Below, in pieces: positions 1-7,877 of a stretch of DNA of 64,000 nt. The notes under the pieces are model-generated. The model was not told the DNA's origin. It did no database searches and saw nothing but the letters and a program-made list of their open reading frames with translations. Position numbers and translations under genes: made by a program. Origin of the DNA: Dokdonia sp. Hel_I_53 (GTDB taxonomy: Bacteria; Bacteroidota; Bacteroidia; Flavobacteriales; Flavobacteriaceae). Location: positions 2,065,001 through 2,129,000 of the forward strand of contig NZ_VISL01000001.1 of NCBI RefSeq assembly GCF_007827465.1, in the 5' to 3' direction. The first letter of the stretch is position 1, and every line of letters starts with the position of its first letter.

Positions 1-1370
1 ATACCACAATCTGATCCAGCAACACTTAAGAAACGCTCTGCTTCACGTAAATTATTAGTCATAATTGCAGAGGATAACCCTTGGTTCACTCCATTTTGAA
101 GTTCAAGAGCATTCTCTACATCACCGCTATATTTCATAAGATATAAAACTGGAGCAAAAGTCTCGTGTTGAACGATTTCAAAATCGTTCTTTGCCTCTGC
201 AATTGCAGGCTTCACGTAACATCCACTTTCATAACCATCACCAGTAAGTACACCACCTTCTACAATGATTTTACCACCTTCTTCTACCACACGTTTTAGT
301 GCACTTTCATATCCTGCTACAGCATCTTTATCAATGATAGGCCCAACATGATTATTTTCATCAAGAGGATTTCCTATACGTAATTGACTATAAGCATCAA
401 CAACTGCTTTTTTTACTTTATCATACATGCTCTCATGTATAATTAAACGACGTGTAGACGTACATCTTTGTCCAGCAGTTCCTACAGCTCCAAAAACAGC
501 TCCGATAACCGTCATTTTAATATCTGCATCTGGAGTAACAATGATAGCATTGTTTCCTCCTAATTCAAGTAATGACTTACCTAAACGCTCACCTACTGTT
601 GATGCAACAATTTTACCCATACGAGTAGAACCAGTTGCAGATACAAGAGGTATACGACGATCTGTTGTCATCATTTCTCCCACTTTGTAATCACCATTTA
701 TCAAGCAAGATATTCCCTCAGGCATATCGTTTGCTTTAAGAACTTCAGCAATTATATTTTGACAAGCGATACCACATAACGGTGTTTTTTCTGATGGTTT
801 CCATACACAAACATCACCACAAATCCATGCAAGGGCAGTGTTCCATGCCCAAACGGCTACTGGGAAGTTAAATGCAGAAATAATTCCTACTACTCCTAGT
901 GGGTGGTACTGCTCATACATTCTATGTCCAGGTCTCTCTGAGTGCATGGTAAGACCATGAAGTTGTCTAGAGAGACCAACTGCAAAATCACAGATATCTA
1001 TCATCTCTTGTACTTCCCCTAAACCTTCTTGATAAGATTTTCCCATTTCATAAGAAACAAGCTTACCAAGAGGCTCTTTTACCTCACGTAACTTTTCTCC
1101 AAATTGACGTACGATTTCCCCACGCAAAGGTGCTGGCATTGTACGAAACTCTTTAAAAGCTGTTGTTGCAGCAGTCATTACCTTTTCATAATCTTCCTTA
1201 GAAGTGGTTTTTACTTTTCCAATTAATGCTCCATCAACAGGAGAATATGAAGAAATGACTTCACCAGAACTAAAGTTCTCTTGCCCTGTAGAAGTACCTT
1301 CATTAATATCCTTCACACCTAAAATCTTAAGTGCCTCATCCATTCCAAATTCTGTCGCTATTGTGCTCAT
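1..1370 (-). CDS. ALDH7-family aldehyde dehydrogenase (partial, C-terminus cut off)
   Basis: An NAD-dependent aldehyde dehydrogenase, closest to the ALDH7/antiquitin family (alpha-aminoadipic semialdehyde / piperideine-6-carboxylate dehydrogenase). About 456 codons are present from ATG at 1370; the end lies beyond base 1. Seen in the translation: the FNFPVAVWAWN segment, the catalytic glutamate in LELGGNN (Glu269) and the nucleophile in GQRCTST (Cys303), all typical of ALDH7. It lies downstream of 3-hydroxyanthranilate dioxygenase on the same strand, but a hairpin separates them. Family assignment is firm; the substrate (lysine breakdown or another semialdehyde) is inferred. Confidence 0.93.
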   Translation of the reverse strand, partial: MSTIATEFGMDEALKILGVKDINEGTSTGQENFSSGEVISSYSPVDGALIGKVKTTSKEDYEKVMTAATTAFKEFRTMPAPLRGEIVRQFGEKLREVKEPLGKLVSYEMGKSYQEGLGEVQEMIDICDFAVGLSRQLHGLTMHSERPGHRMYEQYHPLGVVGIISAFNFPVAVWAWNTALAWICGDVCVWKPSEKTPLCGIACQNIIAEVLKANDMPEGISCLINGDYKVGEMMTTDRRIPLVSATGSTRMGKIVASTVGERLGKSLLELGGNNAIIVTPDADIKMTVIGAVFGAVGTAGQRCTSTRRLIIHESMYDKVKKAVVDAYSQLRIGNPLDENNHVGPIIDKDAVAGYESALKRVVEEGGKIIVEGGVLTGDGYESGCYVKPAIAEAKNDFEIVQHETFAPVLYLMKYSGDVENALELQNGVNQGLSSAIMTNNLREAERFLSVAGSDCG

Positions 1371-1466
1371 ATATTTAATTTTTACGTTGAGTAAGTAACT
1401 TACACTCAAACGCAATTGTTATTTGTGGCTACGAATTTAGCAATAATAAAATCCCTTTATAAAGAA

Positions 1467-1490
1467 TAAGCAGGATTTTCATCCTGCTTA
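1467..1490 (-). terminator. hairpin terminator after the dioxygenase gene
   Basis: A perfect 10-bp stem (TAAGCAGGAT/ATCCTGCTTA) with a 4-nt loop, 27 bases past the stop of the dioxygenase gene. The T tract on the minus strand is weak, so read-through into the aldehyde dehydrogenase is possible. Confidence 0.65.
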
Positions 1491-1516
1491 TCTATTATTT
1501 TTAGTAAAACCGTATT

Positions 1517-2050
1517 TTATGTAGTAAAACGACTATCTGCTTCCATTACAGTACCGCAGTTATCACAAGTACGTTTATTGATATCTCCATAAAAATCTTT
1601 AAAGTGTTTTAGAAAGTCAGTTTCAATGTCTGTGAGTGGGAAATATACTTCGTATAATTTTTCATTACAATTATCACAAAACCAAAGCAAGCCATCTTTA
1701 CCCTCTAGATCATCTCGCTTTCGCTCAATTACAAGACCTATTGAATCTTCATGTCTCACAGGTGAGTGAGGAACTCCAGCTGGGTGTAAATACATATCAC
1801 CAGGACCTAGTTTCATCGTACGTTTTTCACCTTCATCTTGAACATGAACTTCAATTTGACCTTCTAGTTGGTAAAAAAGCTCTTCTGTCTCGTTGTAATG
1901 GTAGTCTTTGCGAGCATTAGGACCGCCAACGATCATCACGATATAATCGCCAGCATCTTTATATAAATTTTTATTACCTACAGGGGGTTTGAGAAGCGAT
2001 CTGTTTTCTTTTATCCAGTTATTTAAATTAAACGGTTTTTGAATTGCCAT
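1517..2050 (-). CDS. nbaC: 3-hydroxyanthranilate 3,4-dioxygenase
   Basis: Opens the ring of 3-hydroxyanthranilate to 2-amino-3-carboxymuconate semialdehyde in the kynurenine route from tryptophan (to quinolinate/NAD or to degradation). The 177-residue cupin carries the Fe(II) ligands His51, Glu57 and His95, and two CxxC pairs (Cys125/128, Cys162/165) that form the second, rubredoxin-like metal site of bacterial enzymes. Length and residue spacing match the bacterial family. No other kynurenine-pathway gene is visible in the window, so which branch it serves is open. Confidence 0.96.
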   Translation of the reverse strand: MAIQKPFNLNNWIKENRSLLKPPVGNKNLYKDAGDYIVMIVGGPNARKDYHYNETEELFYQLEGQIEVHVQDEGEKRTMKLGPGDMYLHPAGVPHSPVRHEDSIGLVIERKRDDLEGKDGLLWFCDNCNEKLYEVYFPLTDIETDFLKHFKDFYGDINKRTCDNCGTVMEADSRFTT

Positions 2051-2115
2051 AGACTTTCAGTTTGTTATAAAAATACGACAATGCAAATTATTTATTCTAG
2101 AGAGATAAATATAAA

Positions 2116-2150
2116 ATGAGTCCCAAAAGAAATTTTCATTTGGGACTCAT
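2116..2150 (-). terminator. terminator of CAP lipoprotein gene 1
   Basis: A 12-bp perfect stem (ATGAGTCCCAAA/TTTGGGACTCAT) followed on the minus strand by a T-rich run, 27 bases after the stop codon. Confidence 0.85.
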
Positions 2151-2176
2151 ACAGTGCGTTTTTATGGGTTGAAAAA

Positions 2177-2671
2177 TTATCTAATAAAGAGTTGTGTGTA
2201 GTAAGGTATTCCGTTATCTGTATGAACGATTCCTATTCCAGAATGTGTGTAATCTCCCTCAATGGCACTTTTATGAGAAGGACTGTCAAGCCATCCTTGT
2301 AATACAGAAGCTGCATCTTGATATCCGTAGGCTACATTTTCACTTACAAAATTTGCACCTCCTTGTTGCAATGCATCTGATCTTTCATAAAAGTTATCGT
2401 GACTTGCTTGATTATTTTGAACCATATAAAAAGAGTGCTCCACTGCAAGCTCTTCAGAATCATCGTGCCAAGCTAAGGGGTTTAATCCTATAGATACCCT
2501 ATATTCATTTAAAGCTTCCATTACTTCTTCTGCTAGTATGATATTATTCTCAACATCTATAGATGTTTCAAGATTAGAGGAAAAGTCTTCTTCGCTTAAA
2601 TTATCAGTAGAACACGATGTAAATACAAATAGTGAAATAACTGTGTAGAGGGTAATTTTAAAAGAGTTCAT
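2177..2671 (-). CDS. CAP/SCP-domain lipoprotein 1
   Basis: A 164-residue lipoprotein with a CAP (SCP/PR-1, YkwD-like) domain. The signal peptide ends in a lipobox (LFVFTSC). The domain shows the family signatures: a central HDNFYERS histidine, SENVAYG, then GWLDSPSHK and THSGIG, ending in YYTQLFIR. Bacterial CAP proteins are envelope proteins of mostly unknown activity. It is the first of three tandem paralogues of identical length, and is transcribed alone between its own promoter and terminator. Function beyond envelope location is not assignable. Confidence 0.9.
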   Translation of the reverse strand: MNSFKITLYTVISLFVFTSCSTDNLSEEDFSSNLETSIDVENNIILAEEVMEALNEYRVSIGLNPLAWHDDSEELAVEHSFYMVQNNQASHDNFYERSDALQQGGANFVSENVAYGYQDAASVLQGWLDSPSHKSAIEGDYTHSGIGIVHTDNGIPYYTQLFIR

Positions 2672-2697
2672 AATCTGGTACTTTGGTTGCTAGACTG

Positions 2698-2747
2698 CTA
2701 ACTTACTATTTAAATGCACTTAATCGTGATAATTGTGTATTTAATCG
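2698..2747 (-). promoter_or_regulatory. promoter and 21-bp-phased direct repeats, CAP gene 1
   Basis: On the minus strand CGATTAA occurs at 2741-2747 and again at 2720-2726, exactly 21 bp apart. A -7-like element TAAGTTAG (consensus TAnnTTTG) follows at 2698-2705, again 21 bp on. No TTG -33 element is seen, so the repeats probably bind an activator. The start codon is 27 bases downstream. Confidence 0.6.
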
Positions 2748-2944
2748 ATGTAATGCACTATTTTTTATGATTTGTTAACATTTTTAAGTGTTTTTCATCG
2801 TAAAAACAATGCACTTTATCGATATAAAATGACTTTTTGAACTATATGTTAATAAAAGTGTGGTGTTGAAAATAGAAATAATGTCTTACCGAAGTTTTAT
2901 TTGAAAAATGTGAAACGTACCTAGCTAGGTTTCAAAAATGAAAC

Positions 2945-2966
2945 CCCATAAGCAAGAGCTTATGAG
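2945..2966 (-). terminator. terminator of CAP lipoprotein gene 2
   Basis: A 9-bp stem (CTCATAAGC/GCTTATGGG on the minus strand, one U-G pair) followed by a T-rich stretch, 31 bases after the stop. Confidence 0.8.
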
Positions 2967-2996
2967 GTATGTAATTATGGTTGAGTACTATTTGAA

Positions 2997-3491
2997 TTAT
3001 CTAATAAAAAGTTGTGTGTAGTAAGGTATTCCGTTATCAGTATAAACGATTCCTATTCCGGAATGGGTGTAATCTCCTTCAATAGTGATCTTGTGAGATG
3101 GACTATCAAGCCACGCCTGTAGTACGGATAGTGCATCTTGATACCCATAAGCTACATTTTCACTCACAAAACTAGCTCCCTTTCTTTTTAATATTTGCGA
3201 TCTTTCATAAAAGTTATCGTGGCTTGCTTTATTGTTTTTAACCATATAAGAAGAGTGCTCAACGGCAAGTTCCTCACATTCACTATACCAAGCTATAGGA
3301 TTTAACCCAATGGATGCTCTATGATTGTTTAAGACTTCCATAACTTCTTTAGCTAGAGTTATATCATTTTCGATTTCTAAAGATGCTTTAAGATTTGTTG
3401 AAAAATCTTCTTTGCTTAATGAGTCATTAGAACAAGATATATAGGCAATAACAACAACTACGGTATATAATATTTTTTTTATTGATTTCAT
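2997..3491 (-). CDS. CAP/SCP-domain lipoprotein 2
   Basis: The second of three 164-residue CAP paralogues, with lipobox AYISC. It keeps the HDNFYERS, SENVAYG, WLDSPSHK and THSGIG signatures but has diverged in the middle (for example LKRKGASFVSENV) and is the most basic of the three near residues 105-115. Its promoter also departs most from the shared pattern. Function is unknown beyond the CAP fold and a likely lipid anchor. Confidence 0.9.
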   Translation of the reverse strand: MKSIKKILYTVVVVIAYISCSNDSLSKEDFSTNLKASLEIENDITLAKEVMEVLNNHRASIGLNPIAWYSECEELAVEHSSYMVKNNKASHDNFYERSQILKRKGASFVSENVAYGYQDALSVLQAWLDSPSHKITIEGDYTHSGIGIVYTDNGIPYYTQLFIR

Positions 3492-3518
3492 AATGTAGGG
3501 ATATTATCAAATACACAT

Positions 3519-3568
3519 ATAATATACTGATAATCAAAACTTAAGTGTGTTAATAATGTATTTAATAG
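3519..3568 (-). promoter_or_regulatory. promoter and degenerate 21-bp-phased repeats, CAP gene 2
   Basis: The same layout as the other two CAP genes: imperfect heptamers CTATTAA (3562-3568) and CACTTAA (3541-3547), then TATATTAT at 3519-3526, each step 21 bp. The start codon is 28 bases downstream. Weaker matches suggest weaker or altered control. Confidence 0.5.
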
Positions 3569-3628
3569 ATGAAACACATCGTTTTTTATCATTAATTAAC
3601 ATTACATAATTTCTACATTTAGCATTAT

Positions 3629-3644
3629 CGCTTTCGCGAAAGCG
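3629..3644. repeat. dispersed palindrome, copy 1 (intergenic)
   Basis: CGCTTTCGCGAAAGCG, upstream of CAP gene 2 and 44 bases before the terminator of CAP gene 3. Confidence 0.97.
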
Positions 3645-3687
3645 TAATCATAGAAAACGTTTGTTACTTTGAGTAAATCATAAAAAA

Positions 3688-3712
3688 ACCCATAAGAAAA
3701 TATCTTATGGGT
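3688..3712 (-). terminator. terminator of CAP lipoprotein gene 3
   Basis: A perfect 10-bp stem (ACCCATAAGA/TCTTATGGGT) followed by seven Ts on the minus strand; a textbook intrinsic terminator. Confidence 0.9.
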
Positions 3713-3743
3713 CTTTTATATAGTCTTTATGGGTGCAATAAGA

Positions 3744-4238
3744 TTATCTAATAAACAGCTGTGTGAAATAAGGAACTCCATTATCTGTATGTACAATACC
3801 TATTCCAGAATGTGTATAATTCCCTTCAATGGCACTTTTGTGGGAAGGGCTATCGAGCCATCCTTGTAGTACGGATGCAGCGTCATAATATCCAAATGCT
3901 ACATTCTCGCTCACATAATTTGCCCCACTTTCTTGTAAAATTTGTGCCCTATCATAAAAGTTATCATGGCTTGCTTCATTTTGTTGTACCATATAATATG
4001 AATGTTTTACTGCAAGCTCTTCAGATTCATCATGTTGTGATAAGGAGTTTAACCCAATAGATGCTCTATACTCATTTAAGACTTCTAACAATTCATTTGC
4101 GAAAACTGTATTATTTACTACTTCTGAAGAGGTTTCTAATGTAGAGGAAGTGTCTTCCTCACCTAATATGTCATTAGAACAAGCTGTAAATGCACATAGT
4201 ATGACTATGGAGTATAAATAATTTTTAATCAAATTCAT
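3744..4238 (-). CDS. CAP/SCP-domain lipoprotein 3
   Basis: The third CAP paralogue. ATG at 4238 is chosen over the in-frame ATG at 4298: it gives 164 residues like its siblings, begins directly with a lipoprotein signal peptide (lipobox AFTAC), and sits 28 bases after the -7 element. The longer reading would start upstream of the promoter. It carries HDNFYDRA, SENVAFG, GWLDSPSHK and THSGIG. Close to paralogue 1 in its C-terminal half. Specific function unknown. Confidence 0.9.
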   Translation of the reverse strand: MNLIKNYLYSIVILCAFTACSNDILGEEDTSSTLETSSEVVNNTVFANELLEVLNEYRASIGLNSLSQHDESEELAVKHSYYMVQQNEASHDNFYDRAQILQESGANYVSENVAFGYYDAASVLQGWLDSPSHKSAIEGNYTHSGIGIVHTDNGVPYFTQLFIR

Positions 4239-4265
4239 TATTTGGGGGTCATGAATAATAGGCAG

Positions 4266-4315
4266 CAAATATAAGCACAAAAAACACTTAATCGTCATTT
4301 ATGTGTATTTAATCG
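4266..4315 (-). promoter_or_regulatory. promoter and 21-bp-phased direct repeats, CAP gene 3
   Basis: Minus strand: CGATTAA at 4309-4315 and at 4288-4294 (21 bp apart), then a perfect -7 element TATATTTG at 4266-4273, again 21 bp on. No TTG at -33. This is the clearest of the three CAP promoters. Confidence 0.65.
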
Positions 4316-4359
4316 ATAAAAAACACTAAATTTTTATTTTCAAAAGCCAACTGCTATAA

Positions 4360-4367
4360 TATGTTTG
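4360..4367 (+). promoter_or_regulatory. -7 promoter element upstream of the asparaginase gene
   Basis: TATGTTTG fits TAnnTTTG exactly and lies 84 bases before the asparaginase ATG. No clear -33 TTG was found. Confidence 0.45.
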
Positions 4368-4450
4368 CGAATTATTTTTTTGCAAAGGATAATTAATAAA
4401 AGTCCCCTACATTCTACTTATATTAGTCATTATCTAAAAACCAATATGTT

Positions 4451-5515
4451 ATGAATAAATGGATAGCTTGTCTAATTATAGGGTTATCACTTATTTGTTG
4501 TGATACCTCATCAAAAGAAAAGCTCATTAGTAAAAGTCCTGCTTCAAAGTCAGAAAGTTTTGGACTTGTCATTCACGGAGGAGCAGGAACAATCCTCAAA
4601 GAAAATATGACAGATTCTCTAGAAATGGCGTATCGAGACAAACTTGAAGAGGCTATCAGGGCTGGTCATAAAGTCCTAGCAGATGGAGGAACTAGTATGA
4701 AAGCAGTCACTACATCTATAAATATACTTGAAAATAGCCCTCTATTTAATGCAGGTAAAGGAGCTGTATTTACACACGAGGGCACTAATGAACTGGACGC
4801 AAGTGTTATGGATGGACACACACTCAACGCAGGTGCAATTGCAGGAGTCACTACGGTCAAAAACCCAATTGACCTTGCACTTGCTGTAATGAACAACTCA
4901 GAACATGTAATGCTTAGTGCAAAAGGAGCAGAAAAATTTGCTACAGAACAAGGCATAGAAATAGTGGACCCATCCTATTTTTATACAGATAGACGCTTCA
5001 AATCGCTTCAATCCATCTTAGAAAAAGAAAAAAAAGCATTAGAAAAAAATCAAAGCACACCTATAAGCTATCTAGATCCTTTTATAAATGACTATAAATA
5101 TGGCACGGTAGGTTGTGCTGCTCTAGATAAATTTGGGAACCTTGCAGCAGGAACTTCAACAGGAGGAATGACTAACAAAAAATATAATCGTATAGGTGAT
5201 GCTCCAATCATAGGAGCAGGAACCTATGCAAATAATGCGAGCTGCGCGGTAAGCTCCACGGGGTGGGGAGAGTATTTCATAAGGGGTATGGTAGCTCATG
5301 ATATTGCTGCTATGATGGAATACAAAGAAGTCACACTTCAAGACGCTGCTCAAGAGGTTATCCAACAAAAGCTCAAAAATCTAGGAGGCACTGGAGGTAT
5401 TGTTTCTATAGATAAAAATGGAAATGTGGCAATGGAGTTCAATACTGCAGGAATGTACCGTGCTCATATGAATGCAGAAGGAAAACTCATTATAAAAATA
5501 TATGAGAATGAATAA
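4451..5515 (+). CDS. isoaspartyl peptidase/L-asparaginase, Ntn-hydrolase type
   Basis: A plant-type asparaginase of the IaaA family, which self-cleaves and then hydrolyses isoaspartyl dipeptides and asparagine. The nucleophile is Thr219 in YGTVGCAALD, the start of the beta chain after autoproteolysis; the substrate-binding TSTGGMTNK follows. The N-terminus (SLICC at residues 13-17) is a lipoprotein signal, so the enzyme is probably periplasmic and membrane-tethered. At 354 residues it fits the family with the added leader. The next gene (SDR) overlaps its 3' end, suggesting translational coupling. Confidence 0.93.
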   Translation: MNKWIACLIIGLSLICCDTSSKEKLISKSPASKSESFGLVIHGGAGTILKENMTDSLEMAYRDKLEEAIRAGHKVLADGGTSMKAVTTSINILENSPLFNAGKGAVFTHEGTNELDASVMDGHTLNAGAIAGVTTVKNPIDLALAVMNNSEHVMLSAKGAEKFATEQGIEIVDPSYFYTDRRFKSLQSILEKEKKALEKNQSTPISYLDPFINDYKYGTVGCAALDKFGNLAAGTSTGGMTNKKYNRIGDAPIIGAGTYANNASCAVSSTGWGEYFIRGMVAHDIAAMMEYKEVTLQDAAQEVIQQKLKNLGGTGGIVSIDKNGNVAMEFNTAGMYRAHMNAEGKLIIKIYENE

Positions 5516-6290
5516 AACTGCATTGATTACAGGTGCTAGTAGTGGCATAGGTAAAGCACTAGCCACCATACATGCAAAATGTTATGGAGATTTGATAATA
5601 GTGGCACGTACCGGAGACCTACTAAATGATTTAAAAAAAGCATTAGAAAATCAGTATGGAATAACTGTATATGTCATAGAGAAGGATTTAAGTAAGATAA
5701 CAGCAGCAGAAGAAATTTATGAAGAGGTTAAAAGTCAAGGCATAGAGGTAGACTACCTTGTTAATAACGCAGGTTTTGGTGGTCATGGATTGTTTTACGA
5801 AAGAGAATGGGAAGAAGATCTCTCTATGATACAATTAAATATTATCGCTTTAACAGCGCTTACACGAAAGTTTCTACCCGATATGGTTCATCGTAACACG
5901 GGAAAAATATTGAACGTATCCTCTACAGCGAGCTTAATGCCAGGACCTTTACAGGCGGTTTATTTTGCTACCAAAGCTTATGTAACCTCCTTCAGTAATG
6001 CCATTGCAGAAGAATTGAGTGAAACAAACGTCACAGTGACTAATCTTATGCCAGGAGCAACAGATACAGACTTTGCAGAAACTTCAGGAATGGAAAAAAC
6101 GGATTTATTTAAAAATCCTCACACAGCAGAAGAAGTTGCACAAGCAGCTTATAAGGGAATGCTTGAGGGAAAATTAAACGTATTAGCAGGATTGAGCTTT
6201 AGTCAAAAAATAATGATGAAGTTTATCCCTATTATTCCTAAAAAAATTATTATGGGTCAAGTAAAAAAATTGCAATCATTAAAGAAGTAG
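5508..6290 (+). CDS. short-chain dehydrogenase/reductase (SDR)
   Basis: A classical NAD(P)-dependent SDR of about 260 residues. It shows the dinucleotide motif TGASSGIG near the N-terminus, NNAG in the middle, and a catalytic Ser with Tyr-x3-Lys (YFATK). ATG at 5508 is preferred because it puts the Rossmann motif at the usual distance; ATG at 5502 is possible. It overlaps the end of the asparaginase gene by 8 bases. Substrate is not predictable; the sequence resembles the YqjQ/DltE-like oxidoreductases. Confidence 0.9.
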   Translation: MNKTALITGASSGIGKALATIHAKCYGDLIIVARTGDLLNDLKKALENQYGITVYVIEKDLSKITAAEEIYEEVKSQGIEVDYLVNNAGFGGHGLFYEREWEEDLSMIQLNIIALTALTRKFLPDMVHRNTGKILNVSSTASLMPGPLQAVYFATKAYVTSFSNAIAEELSETNVTVTNLMPGATDTDFAETSGMEKTDLFKNPHTAEEVAQAAYKGMLEGKLNVLAGLSFSQKIMMKFIPIIPKKIIMGQVKKLQSLKK

Positions 6291-6340
6291 CCAATTTTTT
6301 TCTACAATTAGAGATTTTAAAATCGTAAATAAATAGAAAT

Positions 6341-6688
6341 ATGGAAAGAGCTTGCCCAGAATGCGGAAGTAAAATAATAGGTCGAGCAGATAAGAAGTTT
6401 TGTAGTGACGCCTGTAGGAATACCTATAATAACACACACAATAAAGACTCGAATAATATGATGCGTAATATCAATAATAGATTACGTAAAAATTATCGAA
6501 TTCTTGAAAAACTAAATCCTGAAGAAAAGAAAAAGGTGTCAAAATCTCAACTTGATGCTGCTGACTTTGACTTTAATCACTTTACCTCTATTTATACCAC
6601 AAAAGCAGGAACTGTTTATTATTTTGTCTATGACCAAGGATATTTACCTTTAGATGGCGACTATTTTGCCCTTGTAAAAAGAAAGTAA
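6341..6688 (+). CDS. small zinc-ribbon protein of unknown function
   Basis: A 115-residue protein. An N-terminal zinc ribbon (CPEC at residues 5-8 and CSDAC around 21-25) precedes an Asn/Lys-rich linker, a basic helix and a compact C-terminal part rich in Tyr and Phe (GTVYYFVYDQGY). I believe such proteins are widespread in Flavobacteriaceae but know no function. The CPxCG/CSxxC pattern resembles DUF2116-type ribbons. It lies 50 bases after the SDR gene, likely in one transcript. Confidence 0.8.
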   Translation: MERACPECGSKIIGRADKKFCSDACRNTYNNTHNKDSNNMMRNINNRLRKNYRILEKLNPEEKKKVSKSQLDAADFDFNHFTSIYTTKAGTVYYFVYDQGYLPLDGDYFALVKRK

Positions 6689-6712
6689 AAACCACTTTTC
6701 TAGAAAAAAAGA

Positions 6713-7243
6713 ATGATATATCATATAGAAACTCCACGTTTAATATTACGAGAAATACGTATACAAGATACCGGATCCATGTACAAACTAGACAGCGACC
6801 CATTAGTCCATAAGTACTTAGGAAATAAACCCATTACTTGTATGGGTAAAGCTAGAGAAAATGTTGATTATATACGGATGCAATACGAGAAATATAATGT
6901 AGGAAGATGGGCGACAATTGAAAAATCGAGCGGTAAATTTATAGGCTGGTCAGGGCTTAAAATGAATTTTGAAACCAGTATGAACGGCCACCTGGATTTT
7001 TATGATATAGGATATCGGTTTATGCCAGCATTTTGGGGTAAAGGATATGCAACAGAGGCTTCTTTAGCTGCTAGAAATTATTTCTTTGAAAAGTACCCTT
7101 CCGAGACTCTTTATGGACTAGCAGAGGAAGATAATCTTGCCTCTTGCCGTATACTTCAGAAAATAGGACTCGAACGTAAGAGCACCTTTAAGCACCCCAC
7201 ACAAAATGTAACATTAGTATGGTTTGAAAAAAATAAGAACTAA
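6713..7243 (+). CDS. GNAT acetyltransferase, RimJ/RimL type
   Basis: A 176-residue N-acetyltransferase. Typical features are the opening IETPRLILREI, the GYRFMPAFWGKGYATEA acetyl-CoA binding segment and the late NLASCRILQKIGL helix. Such proteins acetylate ribosomal proteins or small amines; the substrate here is unknown. It follows the zinc-ribbon gene by 24 bases and ends one base before the convergent CBS gene. Confidence 0.9.
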   Translation: MIYHIETPRLILREIRIQDTGSMYKLDSDPLVHKYLGNKPITCMGKARENVDYIRMQYEKYNVGRWATIEKSSGKFIGWSGLKMNFETSMNGHLDFYDIGYRFMPAFWGKGYATEASLAARNYFFEKYPSETLYGLAEEDNLASCRILQKIGLERKSTFKHPTQNVTLVWFEKNKN

Positions 7244-7244
7244 C

Positions 7245-7709
7245 CTATTTCCAAGTCTGTCCATTTAATTTTAATGCGGCTTTGAGCACATCCTTTTGAC
7301 TTATTTGCCCTACTAGTTTTCCGTTTTCTATAATTGGGAAGCGGCGGTGCTTAGACTCTAAAAATTTATTTGCAGCGTCAAAAACATTCATATTGCCATC
7401 TATAGTATCAACAGTAGAGACCATATGATCTTGGACCTTCATCGCATCCATAGGCATATTATAATAACGACTTTCAGATATTTGTTTCATACAATCACCT
7501 TCAGAAATAATACCCAGCAACTCTTTTTTTTCGTTAACAACAGGCCCTCCAGATATTTTATGCTTGATGAGCTTATTCATAACGTCTAGAACAGATTGAT
7601 CTGGACTAAAGGTTATTAAATTACGAGTCATGTAATCACTTACTTTTATATCTGTGACAGTGCCTTTTTTATCCTTTACACGCTTACCCATAAAACTTTT
7701 AATAGCCAT
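7245..7709 (-). CDS. CBS-domain protein
   Basis: A 154-residue protein made of a CBS pair: DYMTRNLITFSPDQSV...GIISEGDC for the first domain and DHMVSTVDTI...GQISQKDVLKAA for the second. CBS pairs bind adenine nucleotides and act as energy sensors, often in trans. No effector domain is attached. It is transcribed alone and converges with the acetyltransferase gene. Function unknown beyond nucleotide sensing. Confidence 0.92.
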   Translation of the reverse strand: MAIKSFMGKRVKDKKGTVTDIKVSDYMTRNLITFSPDQSVLDVMNKLIKHKISGGPVVNEKKELLGIISEGDCMKQISESRYYNMPMDAMKVQDHMVSTVDTIDGNMNVFDAANKFLESKHRRFPIIENGKLVGQISQKDVLKAALKLNGQTWK

Positions 7710-7808
7710 AACTTGTTGATTTTGATCACTTAAATGTAGTGAATTTTATTTTGTAAAAAACTAATTTCTACTTGAGATTGTCTGTTATGTGCTTTTAAGT
7801 TTGCTTTA

Positions 7809-7824
7809 CGCTTTCGCGAAAGCG
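7809..7824. repeat. dispersed palindrome, copy 2 (intergenic)
   Basis: The longest perfect copy: symmetry extends to 24 bp (TTTA on the left, TAAA on the right). It ends 19 bases before a near-consensus -7 element (TATTTTAG, 7844-7851) of the M28 peptidase gene, which is where a -33 box would sit. Confidence 0.97.
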
Positions 7825-7877
7825 TAAAAAGATCATAAAATCGTATTTTAGAACCCCAATACGATACACAAGCATTA

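Larger units (their letters stand above)
2672..2996. other. intergenic region between CAP genes 1 and 2
   Basis: A 325-base AT-rich gap. It holds the promoter and direct repeats of CAP gene 1 and the terminator of CAP gene 2. A second TTNATCG pair, again 21 bp apart (2794-2800 and 2815-2821), lies further upstream. No open reading frame with coding character was found here. Confidence 0.7.
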
